DNA from: Bacteroidetes bacterium 41-46
Lineage (GTDB): Bacteria > Bacteroidota > Bacteroidia > Bacteroidales > UBA932
Assembly (NCBI GenBank): GCA_001897515.1
Contig: MKTA01000015.1
Coordinates: 62,001-126,000, forward strand
Reading direction: 5' to 3'
Length of the DNA stretch: 64,000 nt
The notes under the pieces are model-generated. The model was given only the letters and a program-made list of their open reading frames with translations, was not told the DNA's origin and did no database searches. The translations under genes were made by a program, and so were the position numbers. Of the stretch, positions 52,764-60,696 are shown one piece after another; within the stretch, counting starts at the first letter, position 1; every line of letters begins with the position of its first letter.

Positions 52764-54373
52764 AAACTCCCTTTACTACTTATTATTTTTTGACCTCTGC
52801 GACTATCATCCAACATCATTTTTAATGACTTAGCAAAGGCTTTGAAAATTGATTCCACCATATGGTGTGAATTTGTACCAGAAGTTTTAATATTGAATGT
52901 TGCCTTCATACTTTTTGAAAGAGTATCAAAAAAGTGTCTGAACATATCAGACTCTATATTCTCAACAAATGGTACCGGAAACTGAACATCCCAGGTCAAA
53001 CAGGCTCTGTTACAGAAATCCAACATTACAGTAGATGATGACTCATCCATTGGCAGGGAAAATCCATATCTTCTGTTTCCAAAAGATAAGGTCAGCAGCT
53101 CATTTAAAGCATCTCCAAGTACTATAGCGATATCTTCAATAGTATGGTGAGGACCATTTTGAATATCACCCTTTACTAGTATTCTTATTGAAAGTCCGCT
53201 ATGTACCGGCATCTGTTCAAGCATATGGTCAAAAAACGAGATTCCAGTAAAAATCTCACTATCCATAATTCCTGACGGGTCAAGCCTTACTGACACATTA
53301 GTCTCTTTTGTGCTTCTGGTCTTTTCAACAAATTGAACAGACACCTCTTTTAGAGTGCCATTTAGAAGGTTTAACAATAAATTATTCTCACTCACTGAGC
53401 CAACAGTAATTCTTAAATAACCTTTACTACCGTTTATGTTTGTTATATCTCTTACTATAACACCATTATTTAATAACATTTTATGTATTACTTCATGATT
53501 GCTAAATTTTACTAATAAGAAGTTTGATTGAGAAGGATATACCTTTATAACAGATGGTAAAGCGATCAGACCCTCTCTGAGTCTCTCCCTTTCAGAGATT
53601 ATACTCCTGACATATCCTGAATTCCCTTTTTTAATTAACTCTATGGCCTTTTCCTGACTAAGAATACCAATGTTGTAAGGGGGCTTTACTCTGTTCAAAT
53701 ATCTGATAATCTCATTTGAAGCCATTGCAAAACCTACCCTTAATCCAGCCATACCCCAAGCTTTTGACAAGGTTCTCAACACAATTAAATTCCTAAATTT
53801 TCTTACATCCAGTGCAAATCCCATTTCTTCAGAAAAGTCTATGTATGCCTCATCTATAACAACAATCCCATTAAATCTTTTTATTATTTGCACTATCTCT
53901 TTCTTATCCAGCAAATTTCCAGAAGGGTTATTTGGAGAGCATAGAAATACGATTTTTGAGTCAGAGTCAATCTTTTTAAATAGATCATCCGCACAAAGAG
54001 TAAAGTCCTCCTTAAGAGTAACCTCAACGCATTTAATATTGTTAATAGTTGCCCAGGTTTTGTACATCCCAAATGATGGGGACAAGCAGACGATTCCATC
54101 TTTACCGGGTTCGCAAAATACTCTAATAATCAAATCAATAATTTCATCACTCCCATTACCAGCAAAAAGATTATCAACAGGTACTCCTGAGAGATTTGAG
54201 TATGCCACTCTTAGCTTTTTACTTTGAGAGTCAGGATACCTGTTATATCCATTATTGAAAGGGCTCTCATTTGCATCCAGCAAAATATTGACAAACTTAT
54301 CTACCTTGTCTCTTAATGAATTGTAGGGTTCAAGGTTTACAATGTTCTCTCTTACAAGATCTCTTATCCTCAT
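52760..54373 (-). CDS. hisCB: Fused histidinol-phosphate aminotransferase and imidazoleglycerol-phosphate dehydratase
   Basis: 537 residues in one uninterrupted frame. Residues 1 to about 343 are HisC: LLDANESPFNNGYNRYPD, FAGNGSDEIIDLIIRVF, SPNNPSGN, VVIDEAYIDF and the PLP lysine in LRTLSKAWGMAGLRVGF (K204). Residues about 346-537 are IGP dehydratase: EKTRSTKETNVSVRLDPSG, FFDHMLEQMPVHSGL, and the two metal sites HHTIED (409-414) and HHMVES (503-508). HisB is normally separate or fused to histidinol phosphatase; no phosphatase domain is present here. It catalyses steps 6 and 7. Overlaps hisD and hisH by 4 nt each. Confidence 0.95.
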   Translation of the reverse strand: MRIRDLVRENIVNLEPYNSLRDKVDKFVNILLDANESPFNNGYNRYPDSQSKKLRVAYSNLSGVPVDNLFAGNGSDEIIDLIIRVFCEPGKDGIVCLSPSFGMYKTWATINNIKCVEVTLKEDFTLCADDLFKKIDSDSKIVFLCSPNNPSGNLLDKKEIVQIIKRFNGIVVIDEAYIDFSEEMGFALDVRKFRNLIVLRTLSKAWGMAGLRVGFAMASNEIIRYLNRVKPPYNIGILSQEKAIELIKKGNSGYVRSIISERERLREGLIALPSVIKVYPSQSNFLLVKFSNHEVIHKMLLNNGVIVRDITNINGSKGYLRITVGSVSENNLLLNLLNGTLKEVSVQFVEKTRSTKETNVSVRLDPSGIMDSEIFTGISFFDHMLEQMPVHSGLSIRILVKGDIQNGPHHTIEDIAIVLGDALNELLTLSFGNRRYGFSLPMDESSSTVMLDFCNRACLTWDVQFPVPFVENIESDMFRHFFDTLSKSMKATFNIKTSGTNSHHMVESIFKAFAKSLKMMLDDSRRGQKIISSKGSL

Positions 54374-55653
54374 TCAACACCTCCTATTCTGATTTTTACA
54401 GCGTTCATGTGAGCCTCCAACCCCTCGGCAGCTGACATTACCTCTATCGTGTTTGCCAAACTATAGAGACCTCGCTCCGATATCTCCTGTATGGTATATG
54501 TTCTGCAAAAACTATCGGTTGTAATACCTCCCTGTGATCTGGCCCATCCACCTGTTGGAAGTGTATGATTTGTGCCTGAAGCATAATCTCCGGCGCTCTC
54601 TGGAGAAAAATTACCAATAAAGATACTTCCGGCTGAGGTTATTCTGTCTGCACATTCCCAAGGCTCCTTTACTGCTATAATTAAATGCTCTGGAGCGTAT
54701 TTATTAGCAATCTTAATAGCCTCGTCAAGTGAACTAATCACAACCATTTTGCTTTTCCTAAGCGACTCTTCTGTCTCTTTTCTTCTTGATAGTTTTTGTA
54801 TTTGTTTATCAATCTCTGAGCTGCATTTAAGGGCAAAACTCTCAGACAATGAAAGTAAAATTACCTGTGAATCTTTGCCATGTTCTGCCTGAGACAGAAG
54901 GTCTGCTGCAACAAAAGATGAATTTGCCGTATCATCTGCAATAACCATCAACTCTGAGGGTCCTGCAAACATGTCAACAGAGACAGTATTACTAACAAAC
55001 TGCTTTGCTATTGATACATAGCGGTTTCCCGGTCCAAATATCTTATCACATTTTTTTATGCTCTCTGTTCCATATGCCATTGCCGCAATTGCCTGTGCTC
55101 CGCCTGCTTTTACTATATTTTTAATCCCGGCAACTTTTGCCGAATAGAGTATATTCTTATTTACAGAGCCATCTTTTGCAGGAGGAGTGAAAACTGTAAT
55201 CTCTTTACAACCTGCTATTTTTGCCGGAATTGCAAGCATTAGAAGAGTTGAGAAAAGTGGAGCAGTTCCACCTGGTATATATAAGCCGATCCTCTCTATA
55301 GGCACTCTCTTCAATACGCACCTAACACCCGGGAGAGTCTCTATATCAGTCTCAGGAACAGATTGAGCTTTGTGGAACTTTGCTATATTTCGTGATGCAT
55401 TTTCAATTGCAATCTTTACATTCTTATCCATATAGAATTCACTATTTTCAATCTCCTCCTGAGTAACAAATAATGAATCTATAGTGGCTCCGTCAAGTAT
55501 CTTCGCATATCTGACAAGCGAGCTATCTCCCTCTCTGCGAACATCCTGAATAATATCTTTTACAGCTGACTCAGCTATAGTGTCATCAGTAAAGGGGCGA
55601 ATAAAGAGTCTCTCTGTCTGGAAAGAGTCCGGATAGTAAATAATTTCTCTCAT
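54370..55653 (-). CDS. hisD: Histidinol dehydrogenase
   Basis: 427 residues, zinc- and NAD-dependent, last two oxidations to histidine. Motifs: VPIERIGLYIPGGTAPLFSTLLMLAIPAKIAGCKEITVFTPP, AGGAQAIAAMAYGTESI, KIFGPGNRYVSIAKQ, VSVDMFAGPSELMVIADDTAN and the catalytic ESAGDYASGTNHTLPTGGWAR with its zinc ligands. The C-terminal EGLEAHMNAVKIR supplies the last zinc histidine. Overlaps hisG and the hisCB fusion by 4 nt. Confidence 0.97.
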   Translation of the reverse strand: MREIIYYPDSFQTERLFIRPFTDDTIAESAVKDIIQDVRREGDSSLVRYAKILDGATIDSLFVTQEEIENSEFYMDKNVKIAIENASRNIAKFHKAQSVPETDIETLPGVRCVLKRVPIERIGLYIPGGTAPLFSTLLMLAIPAKIAGCKEITVFTPPAKDGSVNKNILYSAKVAGIKNIVKAGGAQAIAAMAYGTESIKKCDKIFGPGNRYVSIAKQFVSNTVSVDMFAGPSELMVIADDTANSSFVAADLLSQAEHGKDSQVILLSLSESFALKCSSEIDKQIQKLSRRKETEESLRKSKMVVISSLDEAIKIANKYAPEHLIIAVKEPWECADRITSAGSIFIGNFSPESAGDYASGTNHTLPTGGWARSQGGITTDSFCRTYTIQEISERGLYSLANTIEVMSAAEGLEAHMNAVKIRIGGVE

Positions 55654-56501
55654 AACATCATTTTTTCTAGTGATAATATTAATATTCCCTCAGCTCCCAA
55701 AGATTTAAGGGTCTCCAGTTTAGGCCATATTTCGCTCTCTTTGACAACAATATGCATTGAGCACCACCCCTTCTGTGCAAGAGGCATTATTGTGGGGCTT
55801 CTCATACCTGGTAAAATAGTTGATACTCTCTCCACCATATCTGAAGGTAGATTCATTAACAGGTACTTCATCCCTCTGCTTCTCTCAACAGGCTGGAATC
55901 TAGAGACCAGCTGTTTTATAATCATCTCTTTATCTTTTGAGAGATTCCTGTTTGTAACAAAAACGGCCTCAGAGAAGAAGACCCGTTCAACCTCTTTTAA
56001 TCCATTAGAAATAAGCGTACCTCCTGAACTGACTATATCAAAAATAGCATCTGCCATACCAACAGAGGGTGCTACCTCAACAGATCCGGCAATCTGGTGG
56101 ATATCAACCTTTACCTGCCTCTCTCTGAAGAATTTCTCAAGAATTACAGGATAAGATGTGGCGACCCTCCTGCCTGAGAACCATTCAATACCTGAATACT
56201 CTTCACCTTTTGGCAGAGCCAGAGAAATACGACACTTCCCAAAACCCATTTTATGAATAATATTAAGCTCGTACTCTTTTTCCACAACCTCGTTCATTCC
56301 GACTATTCCCGCATCCGCTACTCCTGTTGAGACGGCACCCGGAATATCATCATCTCTGAGATAAATAATTTCGAGTGGAAAATCTTCACACCTTGCAAGC
56401 AGCTTCCGCTTGCTCTGATCAACAGAGAGCCCGCATTCACTTAATAGCTGTGTACTCTCTTCACTAAGTCTTCCTTTTGCCTGTATTGCCAGTCTTATCA
56501 T
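55650..56501 (-). CDS. hisG: ATP phosphoribosyltransferase
   Basis: The track opens at 56585 and would read through the attenuator hairpin. The natural ATG is at 56501 (MIRLAIQAKGRLSEESTQLLSECG), giving 283 residues, the long HisG with a C-terminal ACT-like regulatory domain (SMHIVVKESEIWPKLETLKSLGAEGILILSLEKMML). Catalytic-domain text: YLRDDDIPGAVSTGVADAGIVGMNEV and ADAIFDIVSSGGTLISNGLKEVE with the PRPP loop. First committed enzyme of the pathway, probably feedback-inhibited by histidine. The attenuator terminator ends only 9 nt before its start codon. Confidence 0.93.
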   Translation of the reverse strand: MIRLAIQAKGRLSEESTQLLSECGLSVDQSKRKLLARCEDFPLEIIYLRDDDIPGAVSTGVADAGIVGMNEVVEKEYELNIIHKMGFGKCRISLALPKGEEYSGIEWFSGRRVATSYPVILEKFFRERQVKVDIHQIAGSVEVAPSVGMADAIFDIVSSGGTLISNGLKEVERVFFSEAVFVTNRNLSKDKEMIIKQLVSRFQPVERSRGMKYLLMNLPSDMVERVSTILPGMRSPTIMPLAQKGWCSMHIVVKESEIWPKLETLKSLGAEGILILSLEKMML

Positions 56502-56510
56502 ATTAGAAAC

Positions 56511-56544
56511 AAAAAAAAGGGGGCTTGCCAATCGGCAAGCCCCC
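56511..56544 (-). terminator. Intrinsic terminator of the his attenuator
   Basis: Reading the minus strand, GGGGGCTTGCC-GATT-GGCAAGCCCCC (11-bp perfect stem, 4-nt loop) is followed by eight T residues, then 9 nt to the hisG ATG. It lies downstream of a histidine-rich leader ORF, so termination here before hisG, relieved on histidine starvation, is the obvious model. I could not find a clear antiterminator stem by eye. Confidence 0.85.
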
Positions 56545-56566
56545 CAGGTAATTAAATATAATTCGT

Positions 56567-56656
56567 TTAACTCATATATCCGCAATAACCACTCGGCCCG
56601 CCGTATAAAAACAGGTGATGATGATGGATTGCATGAATGTTTGAGTTTCTGTTCAT
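56567..56656 (-). CDS. hisL: his operon leader peptide (29 residues)
   Basis: Too short for the ORF track. On the minus strand, ATG at 56656 opens a 29-codon frame ending in TAA at 56567-56569. Its middle reads IHAIHHHHLFLYGG: five histidine codons within seven residues, four of them consecutive (CAT CAT CAT CAC). A promoter lies just upstream and the intrinsic terminator just downstream, ahead of hisG. This is the classic layout of a ribosome-mediated attenuator, in which stalling at histidine codons under starvation would prevent terminator folding. No strong Shine-Dalgarno precedes it (AAAAAGAG), usual for Bacteroidetes. Confidence 0.85.
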   Translation of the reverse strand: MNRNSNIHAIHHHHLFLYGGPSGYCGYMS

Positions 56657-56673
56657 CTCTTTTTGTAAGTCCG

Positions 56674-56706
56674 CAAATGTAAGTTTAAATTTTTGTAATC
56701 TCCAAA
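56674..56706 (-). promoter_or_regulatory. Promoter of the his leader and operon
   Basis: On the minus strand TTTG (complement at 56703-56706) is followed after 21 nt by TACATTTG (56674-56681), an exact TAnnTTTG. Transcription would start near 56667, about 10 nt before the leader-peptide ATG. The tight promoter-leader spacing supports the leader ORF being real. Confidence 0.65.
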
Positions 56707-56724
56707 TAAATTCTCACAAGGATT

Positions 56725-57498
56725 TTAATATGTATGAATACTTCCCTGAGCAGCAGGCAAATAATTCACTCCTAGCCAGGTTATCATCAGCAATATAAAG
56801 GCAACCGGAAGTATCCACAGGGCCTCCCTTCTTGATATTTTTGTATAATGGGCATGCATATATATCAAATAGGCCGATGCTGTTATAAAGGCCCAGACCT
56901 CTTTTGGATCCCAAGTCCAGTAATCTCCCCATGCCTCTTTTGCCCATACTGCTCCCATGAGCATACCAAGCACCAGAAAACCGAACCCAATATGAACAAG
57001 GTTATCGATCAGAGGCAGAAGCTCCCTCTCCCTCTTTTCTCCTGATGAGAGGGTTATTGCTGATGCTATTGTTGCAGCTCCCATCATGGCATAGGATAGT
57101 ATATAGACGGTAACGTGAGGTACGAACCAGACGCTCTGAAGTGCAGGCATAAGATTCGTGCCATGAATTTCTGGCTTGAGCAGGTTTACAAAAATAAAGA
57201 CAGATGATACTAGCACGCTGTATGCCATTAGCCATTTATACCTCCATCTCTTATAAGTAACATAGCCGACTAGTACTAGAAATAGAGAGTACCAAAGCCT
57301 TGTTTCTCCCATTGTCCTAAGGGGAGGGTGACCGATATAATCCCATAAAAGAGCTATAAATGAAGAGAATAGTAAAAGGCCGGCTATTATCAGTAACTCC
57401 CCGGTCAGACTCCTCCTGAGTCTGTAAAGTGCTACAGTACCCGATATCCAAAACAACAGAGAGCCTGCTGCAAAATATATAAATTCATTCCAGCTCAT
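56725..57498 (-). CDS. ccsA: Cytochrome c biogenesis protein CcsA (ResC-like)
   Basis: 257 residues with about eight membrane helices. The tryptophan-rich heme-handling motif WGDYWTWDPKEVWAF is clear, and conserved histidines (VWFVPHVTVY upstream and IYMHAHYTK downstream of it) fit the heme-ligand positions. With the ResB-like protein encoded just upstream (4-nt overlap) it forms the system II heme exporter/ligase that attaches heme to CxxCH cytochromes, here NrfA and NrfH. It is the last gene of the nrf operon. Confidence 0.93.
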   Translation of the reverse strand: MSWNEFIYFAAGSLLFWISGTVALYRLRRSLTGELLIIAGLLLFSSFIALLWDYIGHPPLRTMGETRLWYSLFLVLVGYVTYKRWRYKWLMAYSVLVSSVFIFVNLLKPEIHGTNLMPALQSVWFVPHVTVYILSYAMMGAATIASAITLSSGEKRERELLPLIDNLVHIGFGFLVLGMLMGAVWAKEAWGDYWTWDPKEVWAFITASAYLIYMHAHYTKISRREALWILPVAFILLMITWLGVNYLPAAQGSIHTY

Positions 57499-58625
57499 TC
57501 TCTTTTTCCTCCCTTAATCAAAAGGGTCAAAGACCCAATCATAACCATTCCAATTCCTATGTATGCCAAAATAATCCAGGGATCATATACCAGTTCAAAA
57601 ACGGAAATTTCGGAATCCCTCCCTCTTCTTGTGTCGTATGAGTATTGATATATTTTCCAACCAGCAATTGTAAGAGGTCTGTTAACCTCTATTATTCCTG
57701 TCCGCTCTTCTCCCTCTTTTGTATAAACTTTCACTTGAGAGGAGAACTTCTGAGGCTCCGGATGGGTCATTGCAAAGCAGAATCTATCGTCTATGTCCAG
57801 TATGGCAAACTGCTGAAAGATGTTTCCACAGCTCACTCTTCCGGATATCATCTCTCCATCGCTTACCCTTTTGGCAGAGATAAATGCGGAAGGAGCCATC
57901 ATCGGTCTGTAAATAAATGAATCTATTTGGATACTCCACCCGGCAATTATACCGGAATTTCCATCAGTACTCTCTATAAAAACCGGCTTTCCTGATGGCT
58001 GTGACTCCCCTGTGCTCTTATTTACAATAGCTATTTTTGGGGGATACTCCTCCATGCTGAAATCAATCAGGGAGATTGCAACAGGTAATTCAACCGGCTC
58101 ATTTACACCGGCCCTCTCTCCCCTCCACTCTGTTGCTCCCTCAGCTACAGTCATAAACCATCTCTGCATATCGCCACTCCCCGGACCAGCCGAAAAGAGG
58201 AGCAGAAGAAGTCCTAAATGGTTTAGCATAAATCCATGATCCCGCTTCAGGTTGAATTTTCTGACTCTCTTTCCAACAGCTAAAGCCAAATTGACCATAG
58301 TCATGAGATATATTAAGGCAAAAGGCCATGAGTGTTTTACATCATTACCAGGCACAACACCCATGTAGATTGCCATTAATGTAACAATCGCAAGAAGGGT
58401 TACCGACACTCTTCCGGAGCCAAACCTCCTTATGGACTTAGGGAATTTAAAAGGTATCAATAAGAGAAGCAGTAATCCTAGTACAAGATTAACCGGGAAT
58501 GCAAGAATCCCAAAATCCAGGGGCCCAATAACAAATTGCAGGGCAAGCCCTGCAATTGTCACGGCAGATATGATTATGATCTCAACTAGAGCAGTCTCTT
58601 GTTTTCCTTTGCCTTGGCCACCCAT
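57495..58625 (-). CDS. ccsB: ResB/CcsB-like cytochrome c biogenesis protein
   Basis: 376 residues. Four N-terminal membrane segments, a periplasmic part (RWFMTVAEGATEWRGE ... VFELVYDPW) and a final C-terminal helix (WIILAYIGIGMVMIGSLTLLIKGG) match the ResB layout. GHxxxxNHLGLLL-like text (HGFMLNHLGLLLLLF) and the VNRPLTIAGWKIYQYSYD block are characteristic. It partners CcsA. Its ATG lies 40 nt inside the end of nrfA; no better later start was seen, so overlap and coupling are accepted. Confidence 0.9.
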   Translation of the reverse strand: MGGQGKGKQETALVEIIIISAVTIAGLALQFVIGPLDFGILAFPVNLVLGLLLLLLIPFKFPKSIRRFGSGRVSVTLLAIVTLMAIYMGVVPGNDVKHSWPFALIYLMTMVNLALAVGKRVRKFNLKRDHGFMLNHLGLLLLLFSAGPGSGDMQRWFMTVAEGATEWRGERAGVNEPVELPVAISLIDFSMEEYPPKIAIVNKSTGESQPSGKPVFIESTDGNSGIIAGWSIQIDSFIYRPMMAPSAFISAKRVSDGEMISGRVSCGNIFQQFAILDIDDRFCFAMTHPEPQKFSSQVKVYTKEGEERTGIIEVNRPLTIAGWKIYQYSYDTRRGRDSEISVFELVYDPWIILAYIGIGMVMIGSLTLLIKGGKRE

Positions 58626-60067
58626 TGAGGTACTATTTCTGATTTAAACTTATCTTTCTTTGCATGCAGATCTTTCATATCAAGACCAATATACTCCTGA
58701 GCCTTAGCCTTTGTAGATATATCAGGCATAGGAAAATCACCCTTTACGCCCATAGAGGTAAGCACTCTCTGTATCTCAAGCTGAGCCTGATAGCTTTTGT
58801 CAAGCGAATGAGCCAGAATTCTCTGAGTCTCTACCGGAGCATGGAAAGAGGCACCGTGAGATGCAACAGCAAAATCCCATCTCCATTGAGCAGCCCTTAA
58901 GAGTTTTAATACCGGCTCCATCTGCTTCTCATTTGCTCCGTTGTCCCAGGCGTACTTTGCACCAATATGCGCCTTAGAAAGTTCACGCTCTACCCTGTCC
59001 CGTATCTCAAGAACCTTATCCTGATACTCATAAACATACTTTAACAGGTTCTCCTTACTATCCCTGTGACAAGTCTGGCATGTTCTGTCAATATTTAACA
59101 GAGGCGAAACCAGCTGGTGATCACTATATTTAATTGCACCTTCAGTTTTATAAGGCATATGACAATCAGCACATGACAAGCCTCTCTGAGCATGAGGACC
59201 CATAGCAAACAGCTCGTAATCCGGGTGTTGGGCTTTAAGCATTGGTGCTTTGCTGAGTTTATGTGTCCAGTCTGAGAATCCGTACTCGTCATAATACTCT
59301 TCCATAGCCTCTACTGTCATACCCTTGTCCCATGGGAAGGTGAGATATTTACCATCTCCCTTAAAGTAATATTCTACGTGGCACTGAGCACAAGCCAAGG
59401 AGCGCAGGTCTTGGATGGTTGATTTTGAGATATCCTTTCCCTGTCTCTCAAATGCCTCGGCCAGTGCAGGGCGGGAGATATTGATATTCATATTCTGAGG
59501 GTTGTGACAATCAGCACACCCTATTGGATTAACAACTTCATCTCCATAAGCTGCCCATTTGTTTTTGTAAAACTCTTCTATACCCACCTCTGCCATCATC
59601 CTTGGTACGTCAGGACTTTTGCAGCTCCAGCAGGTTGCAGGCTGAGGGCCATCTTCCGGTGTCATTGGAGCACCGGTTCTGAGTGTATTGTAAATGTCTT
59701 TTATTGCATATGCGTGCCCTCTTGGAGCCGAGTAGTCCATAGAGAATGCATAACCTGCCCATAAAACAACCATCTCAGGTCTCTCTTCAAGTACGTCCTG
59801 GAAATGATTTCCGTGATGCTTACTTTGGAAGGTGGAATCTGCAGTCTTTTTCCATGTTTCGTACTCGCGTGGGTAGTTTTCACCCCAGATAGAGCTTCTG
59901 GACTCAATGCCCGTAATCTCTACTCTTTTATTCGCAAACAGTGTGGCTATCTCGGCTCTTCTTTCATTTACTGAAGCCGCTAATAAGCCAAGCAGAAATA
60001 CGACTACTATCGTACCTCCGAAAAGAATCCACAACAGGACTCCTTTGTGTTTTTCATAGAATTTCAT
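58586..60067 (-). CDS. nrfA: Cytochrome c nitrite reductase, catalytic subunit
   Basis: 493 residues, periplasmic, with an N-terminal membrane anchor or uncleaved signal (about 10-31). Five heme sites: the active-site CWSCK (146-150, lysine-ligated) and CADCH (184), CAQCH (226), CADCH (299), CQTCH (330). Distal active-site and heme-ligand histidines are in PHAQRGLSC and FAVASHGASFHAPVET. It reduces nitrite to ammonium with six electrons and can also reduce sulfite or nitric oxide. NrfH, encoded 10 nt upstream, feeds it electrons from menaquinol. Confidence 0.97.
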   Translation of the reverse strand: MKFYEKHKGVLLWILFGGTIVVVFLLGLLAASVNERRAEIATLFANKRVEITGIESRSSIWGENYPREYETWKKTADSTFQSKHHGNHFQDVLEERPEMVVLWAGYAFSMDYSAPRGHAYAIKDIYNTLRTGAPMTPEDGPQPATCWSCKSPDVPRMMAEVGIEEFYKNKWAAYGDEVVNPIGCADCHNPQNMNINISRPALAEAFERQGKDISKSTIQDLRSLACAQCHVEYYFKGDGKYLTFPWDKGMTVEAMEEYYDEYGFSDWTHKLSKAPMLKAQHPDYELFAMGPHAQRGLSCADCHMPYKTEGAIKYSDHQLVSPLLNIDRTCQTCHRDSKENLLKYVYEYQDKVLEIRDRVERELSKAHIGAKYAWDNGANEKQMEPVLKLLRAAQWRWDFAVASHGASFHAPVETQRILAHSLDKSYQAQLEIQRVLTSMGVKGDFPMPDISTKAKAQEYIGLDMKDLHAKKDKFKSEIVPQWVAKAKENKRLL

Positions 60068-60077
60068 ATTATAGGCT

Positions 60078-60644
60078 TTATTTCATAATATTCTTCAACC
60101 ATTGCGGAACAGGCGACTCCGGGAGTGGAACAATTGCATTTGGGCTCATTGCCAGATTAGATATCCTGCCATGAGGTACCTCTCTGTGGCAATCCCAGCA
60201 AGCTTTGCCGTTTCCCTTCCGGGTGTCGGCAAACCTTATCATTCCTGTATTAACAAATTCTTTGTTAAGCTGCGAATGGCATCTTATACAATTTTCCATA
60301 ATAACACCATAGCTTTCATTTCTGGGTCTTATAACCTGAGGCTCCATTCTGGCAGTAAATACTGCAGCGTGATATAATCCATCCTTAGCCTTAAAGGCGT
60401 AACCTCTTACGAAATTATCCTGTGGTACATGACACTCATTGCATGTTGTCCATGCCTGATGAGAACTCTTTTGCCAACTCTGATAGTATGGGGCCATTAT
60501 ATGGCAGTTAACACATGCAGATGGGTCGTCAGAGAGATAGGAGGGCATCCTTGCTACATAAAGAAGATAGAAAAATACGCCCATCACGGCACCCAGCAGG
60601 ATGATAAGAGGGAGAACAAGTTTCTTGGGAAATTGAACTTCCAT
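60078..60644 (-). CDS. nrfH: Cytochrome c nitrite reductase, small subunit (menaquinol dehydrogenase)
   Basis: 188 residues, NapC/NirT family. An N-terminal membrane helix (about 10-31) precedes four CxxCH heme motifs: CVNCH (44), CNECH (68), CIRCH (119) and CWDCH (149). The family-typical MAPYYQSWQKSSHQ follows the first heme. It anchors NrfA and moves electrons from menaquinol to it. First gene of the nrfH-nrfA-ccsB-ccsA operon. Confidence 0.96.
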   Translation of the reverse strand: MEVQFPKKLVLPLIILLGAVMGVFFYLLYVARMPSYLSDDPSACVNCHIMAPYYQSWQKSSHQAWTTCNECHVPQDNFVRGYAFKAKDGLYHAAVFTARMEPQVIRPRNESYGVIMENCIRCHSQLNKEFVNTGMIRFADTRKGNGKACWDCHREVPHGRISNLAMSPNAIVPLPESPVPQWLKNIMK

Positions 60645-60666
60645 AACTTACTCTTTTGATCTAAAA

Positions 60667-60696
60667 CAAAGATAAAAATTAATTGCTAATATTCAA
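60667..60696 (-). promoter_or_regulatory. Promoter of the nrfHA-ccsBA operon
   Basis: On the minus strand TTG (60694-60696) is followed after 19 nt by TATCTTTG (60667-60674), an exact TAnnTTTG, about 22 nt before the nrfH ATG. The -33 element overlaps the stop codon of the preceding peptidase gene. No nitrite-regulator site was recognised. Confidence 0.6.

Noticed and set aside
55650-56585. Extended hisG start at 56585
   Set aside because: The extra 28 residues translate the attenuator terminator; the conserved HisG N-terminus MIRLAIQAKGRL begins at 56501.
56714-56947. 77-residue minus-strand ORF next to the his leader
   Set aside because: It overlaps ccsA in another frame and lacks any family motif; treated as a shadow.
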